From positions 232,350,241-232,414,240 of the forward strand of contig OU015490.1 of the NCBI GenBank assembly GCA_907164885.2: a stretch of 64,000 bases of DNA. Direction: 5' to 3'. Positions 21,346-33,751 of this stretch are shown piece after piece. The stretch is from Dolomedes plantarius (taxonomy: Eukaryota > Arthropoda > Arachnida > Araneae > Dolomedidae). Made by a program: the position numbers and the translations under genes. Under the pieces are notes generated by a model. That model ran no database searches and was not told where the DNA came from. It saw only the letters and a program-made list of their open reading frames with translations. Position 1 is the stretch's first letter. The number at the start of each line of letters is the position of its first letter.

Positions 21346-23190
21346 TTAACCTTCCTACCCTGAATGGGTCGAATCGACCCATTTTCATAATTCAATTCAT
21401 AATAGCTCCCATGGATTTTAATTTTGACAGCTTATTTTTTTAGTATTCCTCAAATAGATAAATTTGTTTAGTTTATAACTTTTTTCAGACTTGGAGAATT
21501 GTTTTTTTAACAACAAAAAAAAAGTGACAGTTTACCTGAATGGATCTAATCGACCCATTTCAGTAATATTCACAGAAATGCATAAAAAAAAATTATTATT
21601 TTTGGATGGTCTGTATTTTGAATAATCATTAATAGTTAGTGCTACGATACTGATATACACATATAACGTTCTACTTGTTTGACGTGTTTTGCCATTTTAT
21701 TTTACAATATGGCACCTAGTAAGCGTGGTCTTACTGAAGAAGAGTTCAGAAAGCTTTGGCAAGAGCTCAGTGATCAATCTGATGAAGGAAGTCATAATTA
21801 TTTGAATGAAACTGATGAATCTGATCACTTATCCATCGAATAGGATAATGAGAAAACGGATATTTCTGATACAGAAGAAGAAACTGTGCGGTCACCATCT
21901 TCCTTCGTTAGTCATAACAAAAGTTAATGGTGTGAATTCCCTCATTTACATAAAAAATACGGTATGTACTAGCATATAATTCCAATTTATTGTTATTTCA
22001 TATTTATTTTATTTTATTTATTCTTATTTATTTAACTATATTTGAAAATTTCTGACTTCTGTTCTGACTTTACAGACAACATAACATTATGAAATTAATC
22101 CCTGGTCCTAAACGTTTTGTAATTCAGTGGATAACGGAACACACCGTGTCAGCAATGAAGATTTTCTTCACAAATGACATGATGAAATTAATTCTAGAAG
22201 AAACTAACCGAGAAATGAAGAGAGTGTGTTCAGAACAGAATAAAACCTACACATAGATTTCTGCTGAGGAACTTGAAGCTTATATAGGTAAAAAAATCTG
22301 AAACTTTTTTCACAAAAATGTATTTATAAATCGAAATAAAATATAAATTATTGCATGATTTGAAATGCATTCAATGATTTGATATTCATTTACTTTTTTT
22401 TCATTCTTGAGTTATTTTCATTCATGTTTTGACAGGTTTGCTAATTTTAGCTGGAGTCCATAAGTCAGCAGGAGAATCTCTGAAAGAGTTATGGAGCGAA
22501 CAAGATGGTCGGGACATTTTGAAATTATTCGACAGTTTCTTAGATTTGATGACAAAGAAAGTAGAGCAAATCGACGTCATGTAGATAAGCTAGCTGCAAT
22601 AAGATCAATATTTGACATGTTTATTGTACAATTGCCAAAGATGTTCGTTCCTTACGAAAATGTAACAATTGACGAACAGCTTGTGCCTTTCCTTGGTAAA
22701 TGTCCATTTCGACAGTATTTGCCATCAAAGCCAAGAGGGAAATACGGAATTAAATTGTGGTTGATGTCTGATGTTAAAACAGCGTATGTTTGCACTGCTG
22801 AAACCTATACTGGAAAGCCTTCTGATGGTGAGAGAGACAAAAATCAAGGAAGAAATGTTGTATTGCGCCTAGCAAATTCGATTGAGGGTACCGCTCGAAA
22901 TATTACAGTTGATAATTTCATCACAGATTATATCCTTGCTAAAGAATTATTGAAGAAAAAATTAACTATCGTTCGAACCCTCAGAAAAAACAAGCCATTT
23001 ATTCCGTCTGAAATCAATCGTCACGTGATAGAGAAACATTTTCCTCATTATTTTATTTTCAACCGGATATGACTCTTGTTTCATATGTGCCGAAAAGAAA
23101 TAAAACGGTAATCCTCCTCTCAACTATGCACCATGAGCCCAATCATTACGGCTACAAATATTTGAATATGGGTATTCATTGTACATATTA
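21346..23190 (+). mobile_element. piggyBac-type element, right end missing
   Basis: TTAA at 21346-21349 is followed by CCTTCCTACCCTGAATGGG. A subterminal near-palindrome ATGGGTCGAATCGACCCAT occurs here and again, imperfectly, at about 21540-21560. The coding remains lie on the plus strand to about 23190. No matching right inverted terminus was found, so the element is truncated or diverged on that side. Confidence 0.75.
21711..23190 (+). pseudogene. piggyBac (PGBD) transposase pseudogene
   Basis: Begins MAPSKRGLTEEEFRKLWQEL at 21711, an acidic N-terminal region with a stop (TAG near 21842). A central segment near 22085-22300 has RFVIQWITEH and AEELEAYIG. The longest piece is 22491-23072: ERTRWSGHFEIIRQFLRFDD, then NVTIDEQLVPFLGKCPFRQY (first catalytic Asp region), then SKPRGKYGIKLWLMSD, then NITVDNFITDYILAKELL (second catalytic Asp). 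A frameshift near 23065 is followed by LVSYVPKRNKTVILLSTMHH, after which the match ends. The third catalytic Asp and the C-terminal zinc finger are absent. Intervening non-coding gaps suggest small insertions or introns. Confidence 0.85.
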
Positions 23191-24288
23191 AGAGAAATAT
23201 TTTCTAGAACGAGATTATAGCATTTTTTCTAACTAAAGCTTTTATCATAACCATTTTCGTTATATTTTGATTAGATATAAAATAAACTTAGCAGAAAATA
23301 TTAGAAATTTGAGAATATTCTATATGCAGTTACAATTAGATTCTATTCGTATTTGCGAATTAATTTACGCGTGTAGTTTGTAAATATCGCAGTTAGGATG
23401 CATCATTGCGTTAGTTAAAGTTATCACTCACAATTTAAAAATGAAAAGTTATTAAGGATTCTTAATTATATTTTTAGTTTATTTTAACACGCATAAAAAG
23501 TTTATATTATGCGTTTAAAAACTTTAAAAAAAGGAACAAAAACTTATCTGCAAATACCATACATTTTTATAAATTTGTCAGTTTGAAGTAATTTTTAATG
23601 AAATTTAGCTAAAATACCCTATTACTCTGCACAAAATTCTAATGTTACTATTTTAATTTCCTTCTCACACATGATACATATGACAGTTATCTTCAAAATG
23701 ATCGACAGTTATCTTTAAAATCTAAGAGAGATTTTAAAATGCTAAAATAATACACACTATTTTATGTTCCAATATGAAGATTTTCCCCCATTCGTCATTA
23801 CTTTCCTCATAAAAATAGATCCCCCACCCCAAAAAAATAATTATAATACTTCAATTATTGTACGTCATTTCATTAACAATAGCATCTAAAACATTTCCTG
23901 AAAATTTTATCAAATTATACATATTATTATGCGAGATATCATGATAAAGGTAGAGATTTGTGCTAAAAATCCTAATTCTGAGAAAAACGCATTTAAATTT
24001 GTTTATCACTTCAATTTTGTAGCAGACGATGTTTTTTTAAATAGCTATTACTCTGCTTCTATTTGATGTAGAATGAAAATCAAAACGGTTTTGAAAAGAA
24101 TAAAGATTGAATGACACGATTCTCGCAAAAAAAATGAAATTAACCAAAATAATAAAAAAATGACATTTTCAACATAGGCAGTCAACTTAAATTATAAAAA
24201 AATACAATCCAAAATGGAGTAACAAATAGCCAAAACTTGAACATATCATCCCTAATTGGAATTATTATAAGTTATTTTGATCATATAC
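23191..24288. other. Intron, no recognised feature
   Basis: About 1.1 kb of AT-rich intron with many A/T runs. Parts may be decayed repeats, but no termini or motifs could be supported. Confidence 0.5.
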
Positions 24289-24531
24289 CTCAAAAACAGA
24301 TGTAAGTCCAGGTTTGAAATCGCTGAGGCACCGCTTGAATGATATAGCAAAAGGAGACACTGAGAATCGGGTTTTGGAGTCTATTTCTATTATCTTGTTT
24401 CCGGTAGCGAGATCCACCACACTCGCTTCTACAACAAAAATTGATCCTTCTATTCTCGGAAACCATCCAATATCTCTATGATTCTTCAGATTGTTAGTCG
24501 ATAGATAGACTGTGAGAGCTCCATTCAAAAG
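24289..24531 (-). CDS. Alpha-2-macroglobulin/TEP-family exon (MG3 end to MG4 start)
   Basis: 243 nt (81 codons), phase 0 at both ends. The acceptor AG is at 24532-24533 and the donor GTATAT starts at 24288. It begins LLNGALTVYLSTNNLKN, followed by IEGSIFVVEASVVDLATGNK, which is the MG3 pattern (xxVxVxExxTGxE/K). The end, FAISFKRCLSDFKPGLTSVF, is the start of MG4: the family has 'IxFxxxxxxFKPGLPF'. It is joined in phase to 26672-26777 upstream and 16564-16740 downstream. Confidence 0.92.
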
Positions 24532-25690
24532 CTGTTGTAGAATAATATTTAAATATAGTAATCATATTTAACAGGGAAGAAAAAAAATAGAACTAGCTTG
24601 ATAGGTATATATTTTGAAATTAAAAAAAATATGATTAATTATTTGCTATATTAAAAATACCTTAATTCCTTTAATATTACATGAAAATTAAATTTTATAT
24701 CTAAATTAAAACATGAAACATTTTGCAAAATATTTATTAAAACAACATCATAATATTCATAAACCTTAATCACTTATTTAATCCAATATCCATCAGTCTA
24801 ATGGTTGTTGCCTTGTTTCGTGCAGATATTAAACACATCCTTGTATCACATTAATAAAAACCCTATCACAATAGTCTGCATATTTTCTCTAAAACGTATT
24901 GTGTGCACTTTTATAATAAAAAATGCAAACTACTTTTTTCTTCCCCTGCCTTATCTTCCGCAGCCAAATAACTCTTACGTATACTTAACTATTTTTGTAT
25001 ATGTATCACTGTTTAATATTTAATTTTCAACTATAGGTATCCAAATTTTTCCTCTGTTACAAATCACATATAATCACAGTTTTTTAACCTAAATAATTCC
25101 ATCTTATTTATTGCTACTCTCACAGTATTAAGGCAAAAGTAAAACGCAACATTTAGTCACATTAGGATTGTGTTGTTTTCAGTGACGTCACATTACGTGA
25201 CGTACAAGCGTAAGTTTCGGTTAAAAGAACTATTTGTTAACGTTGCCATGTTACGACGGTGGATTGACACATAAGGAAATCACCATTCATTCATAGTAAT
25301 CCTTTTATAATTTAATAATGTGGTTTGAAACGTCAAACATTAAAAAAAAATGTCTTCCTCACCACCTGCATTTGTTTTTTTGCCATATCTTGTGTGACTA
25401 AAATTTCATATTTTAAGTTTTAATATGTATTTGTGTTTCATTTAGCTAAAAAATAACAAAGCATAAAATTAAAATAGAAAGTGATTTTAAAATTATAAAC
25501 TTCAGATTAAAACAATGAAAATTATAAATTTTATTTATCTATATAAAACTAATCTAGAAAAACTTAATGAGAAGGACGAACCTGAACCTCGTATAGTACT
25601 TTTTCAATATTTGGAAAAATACTTTAGAATGCCTCTCCGATATCAACGTCATTTGGTTATTATAGTTACGGATTTTGAAAAGCCGTATAG
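24532..25690. other. Intron, no recognised feature
   Basis: AT-rich. A short region at about 25180-25205 has TGACGTCACATTACGTGACG (two CRE-like ACGT words), but there is no promoter context. No coding pattern. Confidence 0.45.
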
Positions 25691-25696
25691 CACTTA

Positions 25697-26175
25697 CAGT
25701 AAAACCTCGTTTATCCGGCCCTCGTTGATCCGGATCTCCGGATAATTCGAATCAGATTTGTAGACTTATTATTTTCACTTCAAGTTCACATTAGATAATA
25801 ATTTTTAACTATGATAGCAAGAGCGTAACTACAAGTACGCCAGATTTTCGCTGTTTAGTTTGCTTCAATGTACAGTTCCTGAATAGATTGTACAAAAAAT
25901 TATGGTAATAAAATGTTTTTTTTATTTATTTTAAGAAAGCTTTACTAGAGTATCGTGAATTGACTCAAAAAAATTATTTTTACATATTTTAACGTCTCGT
26001 AAACATTACTATGTAATTTTGTTACAAAACAGGTTTTTTTTTTAATCGTAATAAACGTAAGTCTGCTTAGTTAAGGATTTTTTTTGCTTATTACCCAATT
26101 TACCTGGATTATCCCAATTTTCGATTGTCCGGATTGCTCATGGCGTTGTTAGTCAGGATAAACGAAGTTTTACTG
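25697..26175. mobile_element. Pogo-like MITE
   Basis: The left end TACAGTAAAACCTCGTTTAT is mirrored by the right end AGGATAAACGAAGTTTTACT at 26156-26174. CCGGAT words (GATCCGGATCTCCGGATAA; GTCCGGATTGCTCA) sit inside both ends. It is 479 bases, non-coding. Confidence 0.8.
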
Positions 26176-26671
26176 CATATGTAAAAGCGAATGGGAGCAA
26201 TGTAGCCTTGTAAGATTATTCGACACCTTATTTAATAGCATCGTACAAATCGAACATGTAAAAATTTTAAATAAAATTATTTAAACATAGAAAAAAAAGC
26301 ATGTTTAAAACATGTTTTTTAATTATGTAATTCAGTATGATATAAATTTACCCCAGACTATCCGCGACCCCTCGAATTTTTTTCACGACCCCTTTGTGGG
26401 TCCCGACCGAAAGCTTGCGCAAGACCGAACTAGACGGTGGCTTTTCTGGCAATATGCTTCTTGTTAGACGAAATTTTATATTACGAAAAATTTCTTGATA
26501 TCTCAAATTAAAAGTCAAAATTCGGTTTAGTTACCATTTTAAGGGCAAGTCTGGTATACGCGAAAGTGCTATAACATGTCACTTAATGTTTCTACACCGA
26601 TGTTTTCTGTAAGAATACCTTTTGTAACAGGAAGAACACTTCACATTTCACATAAAACCAAGTTTACTCAC
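26176..26671. other. Intron; possible hAT-type fragment
   Basis: About 26335-26420 (ATAAATTTACCCCAGACTAT, CGACCCCTTTGTGGGTCCCG) resembles 33925-34025 (ATAAATTTACTTCAAACTCT, GCGACCCACCTTTGCG). This could be a shared non-autonomous hAT end. The rest is plain intron. Confidence 0.35.
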
Positions 26672-26777
26672 CCCTGCTGGTTTTTTGAGGCCAAAGTATG
26701 TTGCATTAGCCGAGTGCTCTCTCTTCACGCCAAAGCGGAATGATACTATTCCGTTTACTTTTTTCCCATACACATAC
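26672..26777 (-). CDS. Alpha-2-macroglobulin/TEP-family exon (MG3 start)
   Basis: 106 nt. The acceptor AG is at 26778-26779 and the donor GTGAGT starts at 26671. The first base completes a split Glu codon (GA|G) with exon 34208-34292, and the end is phase 0. It encodes YVYGKKVNGIVSFRFGVKRE, then HSANATYFGLKKPAG. 'xYTYGKPVxGxVxxxFG' is one of the best conserved signatures of A2M, CD109 and TEP proteins (MG3), so the identification is secure despite the short length. Confidence 0.93.
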
Positions 26778-27009
26778 CTATGAATAAAATGATTAAAGAG
26801 ATTGAAACAGGTGAAAGAAAGTATAAGTCACATGCATCACATGCATCATCTTGAAACTATACCTGAGACAAAAGTTTTAAAATGCATCGCTTTTAATATG
26901 AATAGAAAAATATCCCACGAATGTATCATAGAAGGATTAATATTTCATTGAAATATTAACCTTTTCCTTACGGGGTGGGATAGCATCTATCCCAAGAATA
27001 AGGGCCCAA

Positions 27010-27012
<3 letters not shown>

Positions 27013-27050
<38 letters not shown>
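27013..27050. repeat. (TA)n array, left of Tc1-like insertion
   Basis: TA array internal to MITE A. The Tc1-like element begins where it ends. The array resumes on the other side (28374-28503, with a TG stretch and two GGTTATA units). Confidence 0.9.
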
Positions 27051-27053
<3 letters not shown>

Positions 27054-28371
27054 TAGGTATCAAAAATTAAGAAAAAAACACAAAAAGAGGGATAACACGT
27101 TCAAACCTAGGCCAATCTGTTAAAAATTTGAACATGTTGTTAAGTAGAAGGTGTTGAACAATACTGTATTATGCAAAATAGTGGCGCTGCGGTCGGAATA
27201 TGTCATCTGGGAGGAGAATAAAAGTGCATGTCTCAGAGCAAGGAGACAATTGTCGCTGCGAGGTTGAGATTAGACATCTGGCATACCCAAATTGTAACAA
27301 TGTCCTCCAGGCATCATTTGACCGAAGAACTGCGATGGTGAACTATTGGGAGACTAGAGACAAGACAAAGTCAGACAGAAATGGCAAGATGGCTAAATGT
27401 CTGTCTGTGGTTCATAGACTTTGGCAACAATTTCTAAACATGGATTCGGAATCCAGGACGTTCAGCCAAGGACGGCCATACGCTACGACGAATGTCGATG
27501 ACAGATATTTGTCATTATGTGCACGAAGGAATAGAACTGCAACTCCGTCTGAACTCTGTCTGAACTCAGACAGTCCCTCGCTGCAAGCTCTAGAAGGTTG
27601 GTATTAACGTCATCCGTGCGTAGAAGGCTTCACGAAGGTGGTTTTTATGGGAGGCGACCAGCCATTTGCGTCCTGCGATCGTCACGACATAGGAGGGAAC
27701 GTTTGCAGTTGGGACGTTTGCAGTGATGTCCACTGGACGCGTGATCAATGGAGGTTTGTTCTCTTTACGGATGAGTCCAGGTTTAGCCTCCAAAGCGGTA
27801 ATAGGCGTATTTTGATTTGGAGAGATGCTGGAACTCCTTTTCATCCATCACACATCCGTGAAAGAGATGCATACGGGTCAGGCAGTGTCTGTGTCTGGGG
27901 TGGTATCGCTTTGGGTGGACGCACAGACCTCGATGTCTTCCCCGTGGAAATGTGAATGCTCACACCTATAGAGATGACATGCTTTATGCTTATGTGCGCC
28001 CTTATGCCGGGTCAATAGGGGATGCTTTCGTGCTACAGGACGATGACGCGAGACCGCACGGGCTTGCATCATGGATGCTTATCTTGAGCAGGAAATAATT
28101 CAGCGCATGGACTGGTCAGCTCGATCACCGGACTTGAATTCTATCGAGCATGTTTGGTACCCTGTAGGACGACGTATATCTGTTCTCAATCTTCCTCCTA
28201 TCACCCTCGCCACGCTTTCAACTGCTTTGCAAGATCAATGGCTCTCACTTCCTACCGAACTCAGAGACAGCATAATTGTCAGCATCACACATCGCTGTAT
28301 GTACTGTATTGCTTCTCGGAGGTTCATACTCCCTATTAAAGGTACTTTTCCTTAATTTTTGACAACCAGTG
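27051..28371 (+). mobile_element. Tc1-like transposon inside MITE A
   Basis: The inverted ends CACTAGGTATCAAAAATTAA and CACTGGTTGTCAAAAATTAA (right end, reverse-complement view) are flanked by TA within the array. About 1.32 kb, with a broken transposase. Confidence 0.88.
27200..28340 (+). pseudogene. Tc1-like transposase pseudogene
   Basis: The N-terminal part (27200-27607) reads MSSGRRIKVHVSEQG and later SRTFSQGRPYATTNVDDRYL (a GRP-type hook), ending in a stop. The catalytic part (27638-27955) contains TRDQWRFVLFTDESRFSLQS (first Asp intact) and VCVWGGIALGGRTDL. After frameshifts come VLQDDDARPHG near 28033 (second Asp intact) and DWSARSPDLNSIEHVWYPVG near 28110 (Glu intact). All three catalytic positions therefore survive in sequence, but in three frames. 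Confidence 0.88.
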
Positions 28372-28373
28372 TA

Positions 28374-28374
28374 C

Positions 28375-28444
<70 letters not shown>

Positions 28445-28467
28445 TTATATATATATATATATATAGG

Positions 28468-28503
<36 letters not shown>
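28374..28503. repeat. TA/TG microsatellite, right of Tc1-like insertion
   Basis: TA runs with a (TG)n block at about 28393-28411 and two GGTTATATA units. Confidence 0.9.
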
Positions 28504-28505
<2 letters not shown>

Positions 28506-28596
28506 CCCCTTCAAACGCCGTTCTTGCAAAGGGGGTATGAAATTTCCCATTCTAAAGAGGGAATTGGAAAAATAGGCCCCGTAAGCCAAAGGTTAA

Positions 28597-28929
28597 TAAA
28601 AATAATATGTTCCTTATTTTTAATTTTTTACAAAACTAAGGTCATCTTTTCTACACGAGGAAATTTTCGACTCTTAAATTTCACAGTATAAAATATACAA
28701 TTACATAAACCAATTTATAACATTATTCTATAGGAAAAAATAATTACGAATTTCTGATAACCGATAGATTAAACTGACCGTAGCCTACCGTCTTTTTAAT
28801 ATAATGATTTTAAGGGGTTTAAATGGCGAAAAGTATACTAACAGTATATATTAATAGTTTTTATTCTGTTCAGCCAAAGAACCACTGACAACAAATATTG
28901 AGAACAATAAATTGGAATGAAAAGTAAAG
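28597..28929. other. Spacer between MITE A and a Tc1/mariner derivative
   Basis: 333 AT-rich bases, nothing recognised. Confidence 0.5.
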
Positions 28930-29527
28930 GTTATCCATAAATCATTGTCGGGGTTTCCTTAGGGTATAACTTTTTATTTATGAACAGGGCAAAAAATGTT
29001 ATTTCATATTCGTAAAGTAAACTCAAAAAGTAATTTCCACTGTAATTTCTACGTGGCATCCTTTCGCGGAAGTAAACCATTGATACGGAACTCAGTTTCC
29101 CGTCAAGTGATCTCCTGGACGAGATGGACCAATTCCATGGCCTCCGAGATCACGAGATATCATACCGCTGGACTTTTCCTTGTGGGGGGGGGGTATGTCT
29201 ACAAAACCTCTTGTACCCTCAATGCATGCACTCAAGCGCAGGATTGATGCTACGATGCAAACTAAATGCTATACCGTAAATGCTTTAGAATACTTGGAGG
29301 GAACTTGAGTTCTGTCTCGATGTGTAACGTGCCACGAAAGGATGCCAGGTCGAAACTTTCTAACTTTGTCCTCATAATTTATTAATTTGTTTATTCATAA
29401 CTTTGTTTGGGTTATTAACAAAACTTTTTCACTTTGTACTTTTGGAATATGTAACAATGTTTTTCGTCATGTCCTTTTATCAAAAGATATGAGCTAAGGA
29501 AACCCCTACAATAATTTATGGACACCC
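28930..29527 (+). mobile_element. Tc1/mariner-type deletion derivative
   Basis: The left end GGTTATCCATAAATCATTGT with CGGGGTTTCCTTAGG is mirrored by CTAAGGAAACCCCTACAATA and ATTTATGGACACCC on the right. The interior keeps a C-terminal transposase trace near 29150-29250 (LFLVGGGYVYKTSCTLNA, compare the family 'FFLWGYVKxxVY' motif). About 600 bp, with the catalytic core deleted. Confidence 0.7.
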
Positions 29528-29692
29528 AATATATATCATCGGTAAACACCTATCACACTGTTGTATATACGTAAATATCCCAGATACTAACAGTACCTTG
29601 AGCATTTGCGAATAAATAAACCTTTTCCTGACGGGTTGGGCATATATCCCAAGAATATATCCCAAGCAATATATCCCAAGAATACAGTTACA

Positions 29693-29712
<20 letters not shown>

Positions 29713-29762
<50 letters not shown>
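29713..29762. repeat. (TA)n array, with short (TCTA)n
   Basis: (TCTA)4 followed by TA repeats at the left flank of the Tc1-like insertion. The array continues at 30987-31029 on the right. Confidence 0.9.
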
Positions 29763-29767
<5 letters not shown>

Positions 29768-30982
29768 TATCTGGCCAAAAGTATCCGAACCCCCCCCCTA
29801 CAGAAGTGGATCTGGCAAGTGACGTAATTTAATGCGTAACCGAAAGCTATAAAATTGTTGGTAGTGGTTTGTCAGGTCATGTTTACGCATTTGTGAGACA
29901 ATGAGTAAATCAAAGGAGATTAGTGACTTTGATCGTGGCATTATATCGTGGGATGTCACCTTTGAGAGAAATCAGTTTGTGAAATTTCGGACATTCTACA
30001 AAAGCCACTGTGAGCGATGTAATTGTGAAGTGGAAACGTCGAGGCAGTGAAACTTCAGAAAAACGAAGTGGCAGGCCGAAAAAAATTAGTGAACGCAGTC
30101 GTAGAACTCTAGAAAGGGTAGTGAAACAAAATAGCAAGTCATCATTGATTGAAATCATTCAGGAGTCCCAAAGTTCATCAGGCGTTAGTGCGAGCAGCAG
30201 GACTGTTCGTCGAGAGTTAAAATACCTGCGATTTCATTGTCGTTCAGCCGCTCGAAAGCCGAACATCACTCCCCAGAATGCGAAGTGTCTATTGCAATGG
30301 TACAAAGCTCACCGTCATTGGACTGTGGACATGTGGAAAATGTTCTTTGAAGTGATGAATCTCGCTTTGCAATCTGGCAGTCCGATGGGCTCGTCTGGGT
30401 TTGGTGGATGCCCGGCGAGCGCTTCTTGCGTGACTGTATTGCGCCTACTGTTAAGTTTGTTGGTGGCAGCATCATGGTGTGGTGGTGTCTTTCATGGTTT
30501 GACCTGGGTTCCTTAGTTCCTGTGGTTGGAAACATGAACTCTGAGGTGTATGTTGACATTCTGGACAATGCTGCTCTCCCAACTCTATGGCAATATTTCG
30601 GAGAAGGCCTATTTCTCTTCCAGCAGGATAACTGCTCCATTCACACATTGAGATCTCCGCAGGCGTGGTTTGAAGAAATGGGTGTTCCAAAACTGGAATG
30701 ACCTTCTCAGAGCCCCGATCTAAATCCCATTGACCACAGTTTGGGACGAATTAGAACGCCTATTATGTAGCCAGCCAAATCGACCATCCTCACTGACAGC
30801 ACTCACTTCATCTGTGGTGGACGCCTGGAAGTCAATTCCTATGGACATCTATCAAAAACTGGCGGAAAGTCTCCCCAGACGTATGCAGTCTGTCATCGAT
30901 GCTAAGGGAAGTCCAAATCATATTAATATATGCCTCAGGACTCTTCGAGTCCGTACCACTGGGCACCCGGATACTTTTGGCC

Positions 30983-30986
<4 letters not shown>
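29763..30986 (+). mobile_element. Tc1-like transposon inside MITE B
   Basis: ATCTGGCCAAAAGTATCCGA on the left is mirrored by CCGGATACTTTTGGCCAGAT on the right. TA arrays lie on both sides. About 1.22 kb. Confidence 0.88.
29900..30920 (+). pseudogene. Tc1-like transposase pseudogene
   Basis: Starts MSKSKEISDFDRGI at 29900 and shifts near 29945. The long segment 30010-30516 gives SDVIVKWKRRGSETSEKRSG, RPKKISERSRRTLERVV (GRPKK AT-hook-like) and a second HTH. The catalytic SDESRFAIWQSDG (near 30350) lies in another frame behind a TGA. Then FVGGSIMVWWCLSWFDLG, FQQDNCSIHT (near 30620, second Asp intact) and SPDLNPI (near 30710) follow, with another frameshift exactly at the catalytic Glu region before VWDELERLL. 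The C-terminal tail ends near 30920. Confidence 0.88.
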
Positions 30987-31029
<43 letters not shown>

Positions 31030-31032
<3 letters not shown>

Positions 31033-31224
31033 TTGGATCTCTGTTTAACGACGCTCTACTTAACGACGATCTCTATTAAAAGACGATACTTCCCAACTTC
31101 CCAGTCCCGGCCCCTCCGACATAATGGGAAATGTTATGTTTTCACAAATTCTGTGTAAGGGCGATCTCTACTTAAGGACGATTTTTCACGGTCCCTTGAA
31201 AGTCGTTAAACAGAGAGCCAACTG
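31030..31224. mobile_element. Pogo-like MITE (195 bp)
   Basis: CAGTTGGATCTCTGTTTAAC at the left, GTTAAACAGAGAGCCAACTG at the right, TA on both flanks. TTAACGACG words recur inside (CTACTTAACGACGATCTC; CTACTTAAGGACGAT). Non-coding. Confidence 0.85.
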
Positions 31225-31503
31225 TAAATATATATAACCCCCGTAACGGCCATTTTTACAAAGGGGGTATGAAATTTCCCGTTCTTCGAATCGAGAGAAG
31301 GGGCCCCGTAAGCTAAAGGTTAAGTGTTGGATGATCTAAAAGTAGAGGACTTTATTTTTCAACAACTTGTATTTCGAAAAATACAGTATTTAAAATATTA
31401 GAATCCAGAAAGTGCAAAATAAATCGTTAAATTTAATTTTAAACAAAATCAAATCCTTTTGGAGTCTCAAAGTACGTTTTAAGGAAAATAAATAAAATAC
31501 ACC

Positions 31504-32185
31504 AAGGCTGCTGTGTACTAACCCTATTGGATTCGCTCACCTCAAAGTTGAGCTATGGAGAAAATTTGTTCAAGTATTACCGACTTGGATTTAAAGGTTT
31601 ATTTAATTTTACTCCGTAATAGTGAAAAAAATGTTACAACTTGGGGCATTTTTCACTTTTTTAAAAAAAATGCAAATAATATTTTATAAATTTAAATATT
31701 TTCGGAAAAATCTGGTAGTGTGTGTTTTAAACGCTCATAAATTCCTTTGGTGGATGAGATTTATAAAATATACCCTCTTGCAAGGTGCAGAAAAGTTCAC
31801 GTTATTTAAAAATACCATTTTTATTTCATTATCAGAATCTGTGTAGCTATAAATAGTACACGGGGCTTGTGGCGGCCCAGTGGTACAGCACGGTGGTTTT
31901 CGGTGCTGGGGGTGCTCAATCGAATCCCGGTGTTGCGCCACGAAAAATGCCACCGTTCATGTCGTCCCTTTATCGGGCGTAATGCTGTCCGCCTATATAG
32001 TGCCCCCATAATAAAATTTACAAGTAAAACTACGGTGTAGTAAGGGGGAATGTTTGATTACAAGTGCCTCCGCATTGGTAAAAAAAATAAAATAAAATAA
32101 ATAAATAAATAAACAGTAGACGAATTTTCTCCATAGGTTAACATTAAGGTGAGCGAATCCAAGAGGATTAGTACATAGCAGCCTT
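31504..32185. mobile_element. Long-TIR non-autonomous element, SINE inside
   Basis: About 65-bp inverted ends: the left AAGGCTGCTGTGTACTAACC with TTGGATTCGCTCACCT and TATGGAGAAAATT is mirrored at 32122-32185. No transposase. A SINE is inserted at 31863-32110. A half copy lies at 14800-15040. The superfamily is not assigned. Confidence 0.75.
31863..32110 (+). repeat. tRNA-derived SINE (family 2)
   Basis: The head GGCGGCCCAGTGGTACAGCA resembles a tRNA A-box region, and ATCGAATCCCGG resembles a B box (31918-31930). The body has GTAATGCTGTCCGCCTATAT and the tail ends CTCCGCATTGGT with A/AATA repeats (AAATAAATAAATAAATAAAC). It interrupts the long-TIR element. Confidence 0.7.

Positions 32186-33520
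<1,335 letters not shown>

Positions 33521-33561
<41 letters not shown>
33521..33561. repeat. (TA)n microsatellite
   Basis: Short TA array directly before copy 3 of the ~180-bp dispersed repeat. Copy 2 is also preceded by a short TA array. Confidence 0.9.
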
Positions 33562-33564
<3 letters not shown>

Positions 33565-33566
33565 TG

Positions 33567-33751
33567 TATGTCAAAATTTTGACGCATCTTGGTACTTTTC
33601 TGTTTAACTGCTTACTGCTTGCCCATGCAATACAGACTGGGTTTCGAGTACTGCCAAAATTATAACTCATGACGACGGATGGTTTTAGCGTCTGAAATTT
33701 TGCTTTCCGGAGGACCGTTATGCAGGAACATTATCCTACGTTAAAAAGGAA
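33567..33751 (+). repeat. Unclassified ~180-bp dispersed repeat, copy 3 of 3
   Basis: GTCAAAATTTTGACGCATCT through GGAGGACCGTTATGCAGGAA. See 12465-12625 and 21049-21222. About 80 percent identity by eye. Confidence 0.75.

Larger units (their letters stand above)
26956..28596. mobile_element. TTAA-type MITE A, with Tc1-like insertion inside
   Basis: TTAA (26956-26959) is followed by CCTTTTCCTTACGGGGTGGG. The right end GGCCCCGTAAGCCAAAGG is followed by TTAA (28593-28596). Without the inner Tc1-like element (27051-28371) the unit is about 320 bp: a left arm, an internal TA array and a right arm (CAAAGGGGGTATGAAATTTC). MITE B at 29617-31323 is the sister copy. The TTAA target suggests piggyBac-type mobilisation. 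Confidence 0.8.
29617..31323. mobile_element. TTAA-type MITE B, with two insertions inside
   Basis: The left end is TAAA then CCTTTTCCTGACGGGTTGGG (29621-). The right end is GGCCCCGTAAGCTAAAGG then TTAA (31320-31323). Its arms match MITE A (ATATATCCCAAGAA on the left; CAAAGGGGGTATGAAATTTC on the right). The internal TA array was hit by a Tc1-like element (29763-30986) different from the one in MITE A. A third, small MITE (31030-31224) lies in the remaining TA array. The left TTAA has decayed to TAAA. Confidence 0.8.

Noticed and set aside
25180..25205. CRE-like ACGT-rich words as a promoter
   Set aside because: No transcription-start context, no nearby first exon, and a location inside an intron of the minus-strand gene.
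29713..29730. CRISPR-like or tandem array from (TCTA)n
   Set aside because: It is a simple microsatellite with no spacers.
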